Shown here: positions 22,089-31,691 of the stretch, piece after piece
Layout: each line of letters opens with the position of its first letter
Numbering within the stretch: the stretch's first letter is position 1
From: Phragmites australis
Taxonomy: Eukaryota > Streptophyta > Magnoliopsida > Poales > Poaceae
Assembly: GCF_958298935.1 (NCBI RefSeq)
Contig: NC_084938.1
Coordinates: 3,975,501-4,039,500, forward strand
Length of the DNA stretch: 64,000 bases
Direction: 5' to 3'
Made by a program: the position numbers and the translations under genes
The notes under the pieces: generated by a model
Databases searched by the model: none
What the model was told of the DNA's origin: nothing
What the model saw: the letters and a program-made list of their open reading frames with translations, nothing else

Positions 22089-23759
22089 AAATTAGTGATG
22101 AGTTATAAGGACACCCGTCACTAATGAGTTAGTCATTAATGATGTTAACAACTACAATCCGTCACTAATTACTTTAATATTAGTGACGGGTCTCATTACG
22201 ACCCGTCACTAATGAGTAGGCTGTATTTAGTGATGTGTGCCCCATATACTGTCACTAATGACTGAATTATTACTAACGGATATTAATGTGATCCGTCATT
22301 AATATCTTTAGTGACGGACTGTTCGCTCGCCGTCAGTAATGAACCCTCATTAGTGATGGGTCGTGGTCAGGTCCCAGCTCGAGCCACACATTAGTGACGG
22401 GTACTAAAGAGCCGTCACTAATGACATGTCTTCTTTGATGGTTTCTTACGTAGTATTTGTAAATCGAACAATTTTCAAATTTGAATTTAAAAATTTTAAA
22501 AAATGAAAAAAAAAGGTCCTAAAAAACTAGAGACAATTCTAAGATTTTTTGTGAATTTTTTTCAAAAATAATGTCGTTTGCATCATATTCTATAGAGAGG
22601 AAGTTTGAAAAAAAGAAAAAAGTTGAAGCGTGTAGCTCATTTATTAACTTATATTAAAGAAAATCTTAATATGTAAACACATATTTTTCTTGTGTAGGAA
22701 GTATCTTAAAAGTATCTTTAAAATTAGTTTCACTTCATTTAGAGTTTTATTAATTTTTTCATGGTTTTTACAAAGTTCACAAGTATAAAGTGAATATGTT
22801 AAGAAATAACACTTTAATTAACTTTTTCATATCTACCATTATGTTTCCTAAATAAAGAATAGTATAAGTAAACTAATAAAAGTAGTTTCACTAATTTTGG
22901 AGGTGTGATGGGTTAGTTATGAATTAATCTAGTCACAACACATTTACACAATCCTGCATATTACAATAACTATTTCATGAGTTAATGTATTTTTAAAAGA
23001 CATAGCATCATATAAGAAGACTAACAAAATTTGTTTTGTGATTTTTAGATTAGCAAAGAGTAAATATGCATTTAACTTGGTTTAGCAAATACATTTTCTC
23101 ACACAAAATATTCAACTTTTTTATGAGTATAAATACTTTTATCAGTAGATCATGTTATAGGGAAACTAATAAAATTTGCTTCACTTGATTTGAAGCTCAT
23201 ATGTATTAGTTATTCATCTTACAAGGTTGAGCTATTTTTTGTTTTTTTATTGAACTTCACTAAAATTCTAGAAAACCACTCGATAAATCGCTAAAACCGA
23301 ACGGTTACCGAAAATGCGGAAAATACGGAAAAATCGGTCAATAAATCGTCAAATACGCTCGGTAAACTGTGTAATTCGACCAGTTACCAAATGTTCATTC
23401 GGTCGATTTTTTCTCCAAATTTTAAATTTGATCGAGTGAATTTTGAGCTAATTCCTATCAAATTTTGAGTAGTTTTCATGATAACCATGAATTTTCATTT
23501 ACCGTCGGAAGCAATTTTCGATATCCAAACGATTTTGTGAACCTTAAGTAGGGCTTAATGTCGATCGATCATCCACACACTTTTTGGCCACCATGTACGT
23601 ACCTAGATGCATATCGTTATGTTAATTATCATATACAAATGATGGTTTACATGGTATATATTTGGTACCAAAGTGCGCCAATAATTTGTTATTAAACTAG
23701 GAGTAGGTTTATATATATTTGGTACTCTTAGAGTATGTTAAAGATGTTCAAATGGGTCA

Positions 23760-24080
23760 ATCGGGTCGGCCCGGCACGGGTCTATCTCGGTACGGCCCGA
23801 TTGGCCCATTTACTGTTACGGGCCGTGCCGTGCCGGCCCGCGTGCCAAGCCGTCGGCCCACGGCACGACCCAACTGTCACCGTACCGTGCCGGGCCGGCC
23901 CACGTCACGGTCGGCACAATGGGCCTGTTCGGCACGATGGGCCCGTTCGGCACGGTGGAGGCACGACAGGCCCGTTTGGCACGACGGGTCCGACCGGTAC
24001 GGTGGAGGCACGACGGGCCAGGTCGGCACGGGAAGGCACGACGGGCCCGGTCGGCACGGTGGAGGCACGTTGGGCCCATC
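23760..24080. repeat. Left subterminal GGCACGG/GGCCCG array of the hAT element
   Basis: Dense irregular repeats of GGCACGG, GGCCCGT and GGTGGAGGCACGAC. The GC-rich open frames here on both strands are by-products of the repeats and are not genes. A similar array in inverted sense occupies 27360-27690. Confidence 0.85.
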
Positions 24081-24246
24081 AGCACTCAAAAAAATAGAAA
24101 AAAATCAAAAATAATAGCTAAAAAATTCAAAAAACAATAAAAAATATAGAAAATAAATACATAACATCTTTATTGATTGGTTACCTCGTTAAAAACCTTT
24201 CTACTAGAAGAAAAAAAGAGTACAACCAATGATTATGCTCTGAAAA

Positions 24247-24462
24247 TTATATGGTTTCATTAGAAACCCCAGAATTTTGCTTGCAATTTTTAATATGCTT
24301 CCTCAAGTGTCCCGTTCCATGTGAAGATCTGGCACCTATTTCTATGCTGCATATATTACACTTAGCAAATCTTACCTGTTCCCCGTTAATTTCTTTGAAG
24401 ACCTTTTCAAAATGTTGCCACACCCATAACCATGCACGTGAGTTCTCGGCGTCTTGATCCAT
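24247..24462 (-). CDS. Short BED-type zinc-finger protein, second gene of the hAT element
   Basis: A 71-residue intact frame that is essentially a single BED finger: VWQHFEKVFKE, CNIC, then GTGHLRKHIKNC. It matches the transposase's own BED finger at roughly 55% by eye, then stops after NSGVSNETI where the transposase continues. A TATAAATA box on its strand (24592-24599) lies about 130 bp upstream. Its 3' flank (about 24165-24245) is homologous to the transposase 3' flank (about 24720-24792). It therefore looks like an old, diverged partial duplicate of the transposase gene that kept its own promoter and 3' end. BED fingers bind DNA; a finger without catalytic domain could compete for transposon ends. 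That role is inference. It could also be a dead remnant that is open by chance. Confidence 0.6.
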   Translation of the reverse strand: MDQDAENSRAWLWVWQHFEKVFKEINGEQVRFAKCNICSIEIGARSSHGTGHLRKHIKNCKQNSGVSNETI

Positions 24463-24591
24463 GAATTGAAATATGGAATTGGTTTCTTGATGTGAAGTGA
24501 CTACTTGCTACTTGGCTAGCAAATAGGAAAAGAGAGATGGGTGGGCAGGGTGGGCAATGAGAATACATGGAGTTTGAGATGGAGTAGATGG

Positions 24592-24599
24592 TATTTATA
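24592..24599 (-). promoter_or_regulatory. TATA box of the short BED gene
   Basis: TATAAATA on the minus strand, about 130 bp upstream of the ATG at 24462. It is identical to the octamer upstream of the transposase gene. Confidence 0.5.
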
Positions 24600-24801
24600 G
24601 GCCACGATGAGAGGAGAGGTAGGTGGGGGTGGGGCCGCGGGGGGTATTTTAAAAAAATAAACAAAAAACATGAATAAAAAAAACTTAGAAATAATAGGGG
24701 CACATGATTAATTCTAAAAATGAGCTTTATTGATAGGTTGCCTCATTAAAAACCTTTCTAGCAAAGGAAAAAGAGTACAACCTAGCTCAGAAAATTTAAA
24801 A

Positions 24802-26962
24802 TTACACGTTCTCATCAGCATCTAGATACAAATTTTGGAATGATTCTTCAAGCTCAGTATTTTCTGCAGTGTGTTGCATTCGTGCTTCAGCTTGTTCCCA
24901 ATACTTTACTATGGTGAGTATTTCAACCATCTCACTTGACAGATTTGTTCTTCTCTCTTCGATTATCTTTTCTGTAAGACTGAAGGCAGCCTCAGAAGAA
25001 ACTGTAGATACAGGAACCGTTAACAAATCTCGCGCTAACAGTGAAAGCACTGGATAATTCGTCTTGTGCTCATGCCACCATTGCAGTATGTTGAAGTTTT
25101 CTTGTTCGTGGCTGATAACGTCACTGTCGATGAAGGTAGTTAGCTCCCCTCCGGATATTGGAATTCCGGTGCCCGTAGACGATCGTGACGAAGAGTCTGA
25201 ACTTCTTGATGAAGAACCTGCACCAAATATTTTCCCCCACGTTGTCGTCTTCTTACTTGTTGTGGGTACTAGTGGAGGTCGTTGCAGGCGAACTCCGCCA
25301 TACTTTGTTTCATATTTACTATAAACTTCGAATAACTTAGAACGAACATTAGTATAATAATTAGAATAATCATGACCAAGAGCATCACCTAGAATTGCGA
25401 GAACTCTACAGAAAGCTGCAATTTTAGCTCTAGGATCTAAAATAAAGGCAAAGGCGTATAATAAAGGAATTTCTTTCCAATATTTTAAGAATTTAGATTT
25501 CATAGGAACTACACAATCTCTTAGAAGATTGTCATTTTCATAGTTGTTTAAATGAGTAGCAATTTCAACAATATTATGCACTACTAAACAAGATGTTGGA
25601 TAATAAACTCCTGATAAACTCACAGTTGAATCATAAAAAAATTCAAGAAACTCCAGTATCCTTTCAGCAACATACCAATGCGCTTCCGTGAGTAAAGTTT
25701 GACCCCCCATGCTGATGATAATGTGTATGAATAAACACACCAAATGTGCTCTTATATGGTATAATATTTTTAAGCATCAAGAAAGTAGAGTTCCATCTCA
25801 CCGGCATGTCCAGAGCAAACTTACGTGGACGCACACCCATTACAACACAATACTGTTTATATGCTGCAATTCGTTGGTTAGAGGAGTTCACAAAAGATAT
25901 TGCAGTACAAAAATCTTCTAAGTATCGCGATAACCTCTTCAAACCGGATTTTACTATAAGATTGATAATATCACAAGCACAACGTTGATGTAACAAGAAA
26001 TATTCAGCATAAGTACTAAACAACGGAGTAAGAATATCCATTGCTCTAACATTTGCACCGGCATTATCTAAAGTGATAGAAAATATTTTATTCGTGAGGC
26101 CAAAGTCTGCAACTACTTGAGATATTTTTTCAGCAATATTTTCACCGGTATGCGCGTTGTCAATCAAACGAAAACCTATTATTCTCTTTTCTAATTCCCA
26201 ATCATTATTAACAAAATGAGCAACCACACTAAGATAATCCTCTCTAGCCCTACCTGCCCATATGTCCGAGGTCAAAGCAACTGAAAATGTACATGTTTGC
26301 AATATTTCTTTAAGTTTGCTACGACACGTATTGTAGTATTTTACCATATCCCTACTAGTTGTCTGTCTAGAAACATGCGTGAACCTAGGATTATGAGCTT
26401 GCTTAATGTAATCTTCAAATGCAGCAGACTCACCGATATTGAGTGGTAGATCCGCTCTTGCAATGAAGCGACATAGCTCTTTTCGAGCATTGGCAGAGCC
26501 GTACTCCCAATGATGAACAGAGCCGTCGGGGTTGTACTGCAACACCGTCTGTTTCATGCCTGCTCCACTATTTCGCTTGCAACTTATGGCGTGCCTCTTC
26601 AAGTGCCCCGTTCCACCCGAGGGCTTTGCAGATAATTCATTTTTACAAATATAACACCTAGCATACCTGACACTTACCCCATCTTCCTCTTTGTAGATCT
26701 TTTCAAAGTCTTGCCAAACTTCGGAAGTACCGACTCTTGATCTTTTAGACCCGCTGCTTGCTAATGTGTGCGCACTTGTAGAGCCTGACGATGGAACTGC
26801 TGCTGCATCACCTGGATCTGGATGTGAACCAACCGGAGGTTCACCGCCGGATCCATCATCACCTGCAGCACTGGTATCAAAGGGGCCATAGTCCCCTGTG
26901 AGTCCTTGAAGAAAAAAATCATGATCTATGGATGTATCATGATCACCGGCATCCATGATCAA
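24802..26962 (-). pseudogene. hAT transposase (BED finger + catalytic core + dimerisation domain), one frameshift
   Basis: The ATG at 26962 opens a frame to 25664; the rest is in another frame ending at 24802. The shift falls on a run of six C on the plus strand (25703-25708), and the total length is one base over 720 codons, so a single extra base explains it. Domain order: acidic N-terminus, BED finger (CYIC, GTGHLKRH), first catalytic Asp (TSDIWAG), second (TLDNAGAN), third catalytic Glu (VSSEAAFS), then the hAT dimerisation region (NILQWW to IVKYWEQ). The usual C-x-x-H motif reads CACD, His replaced by Asp (codon 25970-25972). About 720 residues is normal for the family. The enzyme cuts and pastes its own element. 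As written it would be truncated before the third catalytic residue. Confidence 0.9.
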
Positions 26963-27259
26963 TGTCGAATGACACTATAAAAATTGCAAATATTCAGAGT
27001 TAGAAATAATCAAGTAATAAAACTAATAATAAAATAAGACTCAACAACGATGCAAAAAAAATCACCAAGATTTCTTCAACTTTAAGATAGCAAGTCAGCA
27101 GGATGACGATTTTGGAATTGCTCGGATTTTTTTGCAACAATTCAAACTAATTTTGCCAAATTATCGCTAATTCTCACGAACTTTGAGACAAGAATGAGAG
27201 GAGGAAACAAGAGAGAAAATGGTGTTGCTGGTGTGGAATGGAAGGGCAAGGTGCTCCTC

Positions 27260-27267
27260 TATTTATA
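27260..27267 (-). promoter_or_regulatory. TATA box of the hAT transposase gene
   Basis: TATAAATA on the minus strand, about 300 bp upstream of the transposase ATG. Confidence 0.5.
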
Positions 27268-27722
27268 GGTGAAAAATGGTGATTTTTGCAATTTTTTTTG
27301 AATTTTTTGGAGCTCATACGGTCACAAAACGGCTATAAAATTCAAAAATATCGGGTTAACGGGTTAAATGGGCCGTTCCCGGCCCATTTAACCCGTTAAC
27401 CCGCGTGCCCCCGCGTGCCCCCGCCGGCCCATCGTGCCCCCACGTGCCGACCGGGCCGTGCCCCCCGCGGTGGGCCGTGCCGTGCCTCCTGGGCCACCAG
27501 TGCCTGAGCCGGGCCGTGCCGTGCCCGTGCCCGCCCGACTCAGCCGGGCCGTGCCGTGCCGGCCCGCCGTGCAGCGCTCGGCCCAGGCACGGCCTATGGC
27601 CTCGTGCCGTGCTGGCCCGGCCCATCTCGGCTCGGGCCGGGCCGTGCCTGGGCCGTGCCTACAGTTCCGTGCCTCGAGCCGGCCCAATAAGCACGACCCA
27701 TTTGAACATCTTTAGAGTATGC

Positions 27723-30273
27723 ACTCCCATATTCATATCTCATAATATATGAAATATCTCATGTGATGAATAATATGTATATGGAGCATATGAGTATATA
27801 AAATCATCTAAGCAGTATGTATACTTTCTTTATGTGGTTTGCGCATATTTTTTTTAGTATAGTACATTTTATATACATATATAAAGGTATTACCAAAATT
27901 TATTAAAATTGATTAACTTTTTTTAATTTTTTCATGTAGTTCATATTAAAGTATCTTAGAATGATAAATAAGTACACTCATAATAATAAATAGGTATATC
28001 CAATTTATTTATATAATATATCATAATAGAAAGTATGTATTCTTGGGAGTACAACTAAGTATATATAGCGTCTCCAATGCATCCAATGTATGGTAGCTTT
28101 AGGCAGTGGCTCTAAATAGAGAGATCAAATGCATGAAAAAACGTTCTATGTTTCAACCTCTATCGAAGTTGTGCATAAGGAAAACACAATATAAGGCAAC
28201 ATCAACACATATTCCCTCCTCGTCCTTCTACTGCGATTAACAAGAATCTAAAACCATGCAATTTTTAAGAAATAGTAAAAATCACAAAGCTTTTGCACGT
28301 TCAAAAAAAAACAACAGAAAACCAATCAGAATGATCAGTTTACTTGCTTAGCTAATTTGCTACGGGTTTCCACCAAAAAACTTACCTCAAGCATACAAAC
28401 TTTCATGTACTGAAATTTCAAAAGAAAAGGAGATTAAATAATGTTACCTCAAGGACACGATGATTCAATAACATGTTAACTCTGATTTTTAACACATTGA
28501 TGACAAGTTTTTTTGGTAGGAAAATATACCATGATGAGTAGTAGTTGGATTGCATGGCACAAGTTTTTTTTAAGAGGAATGCATGGCACAAGCTGAACAG
28601 AAAATGCCCGCCAATATTATATGCGGCAGCCCTGTTCTGCGATGTTGCTGTTGCCTGTTGATGTCTTGCTGCCGGTGTATGTTGATGCTGTTGCGGCCTT
28701 TTGAGGCTGCTTTTCTGCTGGTACTCGGCATCGATTTGCTACCAGGCTGCCTGTTGCCGATGGGATGCTCGCCGCCAGTTCTGCTTTGTTTTGTTGCTGC
28801 AGCCTATCGTTGCCTGTTGCTGCCAATGCCGTCGTGCGGACGCCGTGATGGCGTTGGTGCGGCTCGTTGGAGGCCGGCTGCGTGCGCGGTGGCTCCTTGG
28901 TGCTTCGGCGAGCGCCGCTAGCTGCCGTGGTGCCGATGTGGTGACCATCGTGGAGCAACGAGGTGGGTGGAGGCACCTTTGGCTGTGCTCGCCTCCTTGC
29001 CTCCTCATGTCACATGTGCTTGTCTCCTTTTCTCCTCACGCCATCGGTGTTTCTTCTTTTTATCGGATCTGTCTCTTTTCTCTCGGATTCGGCCTGTGAG
29101 GAGCGTGACAGCTTGTGGAGTGTTGTGCCACCGGTAGTGACTGCCACTCCTTCCCTTGCTCTAACCGGCATCCGCTGCAGCGGTGCCGTGTCGGTTCCGA
29201 CTCCTGGCGTTTGCGTTGCTCCTCTCCTTGCTCGGCCTCCTCCTCTTCTCCAGGTTGGACCCGTGTGGAGCTTTATGACGCTGGGATGGTGGTGGGATGG
29301 CGCGGCTGCGAGGAGGCGATGTGGCCCTTGCGCGAGTTGGCCATGCACAAGGGACAGGATGTGGGAGTCGTTGGCGAAAGCATTGCCTAGTTTTTTGCTA
29401 GCATCGATCACGGTGACACCCTCATGCGCCGTTCTCCTCCTTGGAGGTGTTGTCAGGGCGTCTCCCCACTTCCCTCCCTAGATTCTTTGGATGAAAACCT
29501 TATTCGGTCAACCAGACGAGCGACGGCGGTGACTTGACGACGCGTCCTCCCTAGAGGCGTTGCTCTGGAGGTCCAGTTCTTGCGCCACGATGGTCATCGG
29601 CTTAGTGGTGGCATGGTTGGGTTCAGCATTGGCACTAGCTACACTTTGAACTGTCGACTTCTTCTATAGGTTTATCTCTATATCCTCAATTCGCGGTGGC
29701 TCTTCACTGGTTTGACATTTCTCGACAGTGATTTGTCCCAATACACGCTCCTCTGAAGCGACGCGTTGCCAACTTGTGTGCAGAGAGGTACGTCGTGGGA
29801 GTAAGCCTCCACCGACTGAGTTATGTTGTGGCGGCGTGGGAGTAAGGCTCCGCCGGTTGAGTTGTGGTGGCATGGGAGCAGAGCTCCACTGACCGAGTTG
29901 TGAGGGAGATAGTCGCTTGGTTGTTTAGCGCGCGAGTTGAGTTGGATTAAACTTGTTTATTTGCATGGTTGTGCCTTCTGGTGTATGCGTCTATTTTGAG
30001 TTGAGGTCGTATCATTGTCTTGGGTTGTCTACTGATTTCCTTTTTAACCACGCAGTTGTGAGGATTTTGGGTCCGATTTCCTTTATATACTGAATTAATT
30101 CTCTTCTTTTATGAAAAAATCAGCAATACTATTGTCACCTTATCGAGGAAAAAATTCTATGTGGCCCATCGTTGCCTTCGAGCTACCTCTAACCGTTGAA
30201 CCTCCCTCTCTCTACTATGCCCCTGTCGCTCCTTTGCCCTCTAGATCTAGAGAGGTACTATCGTCTTCCTGCA
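27723..30273. other. Intergenic; GC-rich unassigned stretch at about 28580-30115
   Basis: 27723-28560 is AT-rich with nothing recognisable. 28580-29900 is GC-rich with several overlapping open frames on both strands, none with a recognisable domain. It ends near 30115 in an A-rich tail (TTTTATGAAAAAATC), which would fit the 3' end of an old LINE-type retroposon. That is a guess from the tail only. Confidence 0.35.
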
Positions 30274-31377
30274 TAAAGGTGATATGCCCTAGAGGCAATC
30301 ATAGAAATGATTATATCACACGTCTATGTTCATGTACTTCTGAATAATATGTTATTGCAAGAATGACTATCGTTTACTTTGATTAGTAAATATGCGACTT
30401 GTTCATGAAACTCTTTATTTATCATGATGTTATTCTTAGTCAATCCCTGGTTGCATATCATTGTGATGATACATAAGACCAGCATATGTGTTGACTGATG
30501 ATCATATTTTATGGATCATAGGTATATAGATACCAGGTCAATATTGTGGACATTTATATTAGAGAACATAATGTTGGATAGACCCATCTTGAGATACTGT
30601 TGGGATTGTTTATTATGATGTGTCACCAGTTATTATGATGTGTCACCAATTATTATCTCAAATAGTGTACTTAATGAGTTGAAAAAAAACATGCGAATTG
30701 GATTCGTATATGAGTTTGATTGAATTGTGATCCATGAGAAGTTAGAGTCCTAAAGGGCTTCCAATGTGGGAGTCTATTAGCGAGCTCTATATAAGAAGAG
30801 GTATGGGGTGGGGCGTGCAAAGGTTGATCCATTCTAAAATCCTAGCTATAGCCTTCCATATGATCTCCCAAAACCCTAGCCATGCGCGAGGTGTTACCAC
30901 ATCTACGCTCAGCGATTCTTCTCAGTACGTGTGGATACTATAGAGGCGCTGCTGCTATTGTGGTGCTAATCTTTTTGATGAGTTGATCACAACGTGTTCG
31001 GGACTGGTCACGAAGCACAACGCGACCTTCGGAGTGTACAACACGACCACTCGGATCTGGTCGGATAGCACGACAAGACCACTCAGAACTGGTCAAGATC
31101 ACAACAGACCTGATCAAGAGCGGGTCGAGGAGCACGACCACCTGCTCGAAGTTGGTCGAGGAGTGTGACCATCTGCGTGGGGCTGGTTGCGGTTCTGATC
31201 GAGAAGCTGTTAAAGGAGTTTGACGTGCACGATGTTGGATGGGTCTACTCCAACCCTTCTTTCATTGCACTGCACGTCGAGTGGTAACAATCTATGATCT
31301 CCTACTAGCATGGTTTCCTGCGTAAATGCGGTAAATTTTTTTATTTTAGGCTAGCGTAGCCTACCCGTTTCCCAACA
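30274..31377 (-). mobile_element. Solo LTR, Copia-like, reverse orientation
   Basis: A perfect 5 bp duplication CTGCA flanks it (30269-30273, 31378-31382). On the minus strand it starts TGTTGGGAAACG and ends GGGCATATCACCTTTA. The ends resemble Angela/WIS-type Copia LTRs of grasses as I remember them. The expected terminal CA reads TA, a single change. No internal retroelement sequence follows, so it is a solo LTR of 1104 bp left by recombination. Confidence 0.7.
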
Positions 31378-31691
31378 CTGCATCCAATCGGTTGGTGGAT
31401 CCACCTCCGTGCTCCTGGATGCCCTCTGCTCTGCTTGCTCCTCCTTCCCATTTTTGGTCATCGCTACTTTTGCTGCTCCTAGCTCGATTGTGTCACCGCC
31501 TATGTACCCGTGTATTGATTTTTATGCTTCAGAAACAATCATTTTTTTGTGTTGGAACAATTGGATTTTATTGCTAGAACATTTGGTTACATGCCCGAAA
31601 CATTTGATTTTTGGGGCATTTCCTTATATACCACCGTAAAAACTCACAAATCCTTGATATGCCATTGGTGTGTCTATAACGCGTGGGGCCC

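Larger units (their letters stand above)
17915..22455. mobile_element. CACTA (En/Spm) element, 4.5 kb, nested in copy B
   Basis: The left end CACTACGTCAGAA and the right end, the inverse of TACTACGTAAGAAACC, are flanked by TTT on both sides (17912-17914, 22456-22458), the 3 bp duplication of CACTA elements. Arrays of the subterminal word GTGACGGGT in both orientations fill 17935-18530 and 22095-22425. The right terminal base is T rather than C on the inverse strand. No TNPD/TNPA transposase is present, so it is non-autonomous. It carries two minus-strand gene cassettes. Confidence 0.85.
17844..23546 (+). mobile_element. Non-autonomous hAT-like element, copy B, split by a CACTA element
   Basis: The left terminus CAGGGTTTAACTTATCGTCGG starts at 17844 and the right terminus GTGAACCTTA ends at 23546. 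Imperfect 8 bp flanks are AGTGGGGA and AGTAGGGC. The body at 22459-23546 matches copies A and C over about 1 kb. Only 71 bp of it precede the CACTA insertion at 17915. Unnested length is about 1.16 kb. Confidence 0.7.
23739..27714 (-). mobile_element. hAT transposon, 3976 bp, near complete
   Basis: Terminal inverted repeats are TAAAGATGTTCAAATGGGTC at the left and its perfect inverse at 27695-27714. Flanking 8 bp duplications are GAGTATGT (23731-23738) and GAGTATGC (27715-27722), 7 of 8 matching. Both subterminal zones (about 23760-24080 and 27360-27690) are GC-rich arrays of GGCACGG/GGCCCG words, as expected for transposase-binding regions. Inside, on the minus strand, are a hAT transposase gene and a second short BED-finger gene, each with its own TATAAATA box. 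The near-perfect ends suggest a fairly recent insertion. Confidence 0.93.

Noticed and set aside
23719..24114. Long GC-rich open frames on both strands
   Set aside because: They are products of the GGCACGG/GGCCCG subterminal repeat of the hAT element and have Arg/Pro/Gly-rich nonsense composition.
25664..25743. Programmed ribosomal frameshift in the hAT transposase
   Set aside because: Programmed shifts are not known to me in hAT elements, and a one-base change in a homopolymer is simpler.
27356..27752. Long GC-rich frames at the right end of the hAT element
   Set aside because: Same repeat effect as at the left end; they are overlapping frames on both strands with no domains.
28583..29481. 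Several overlapping frames of 90-170 codons
   Set aside because: They occur on both strands of a GC-rich stretch with no recognisable protein motif, splice pattern or promoter.
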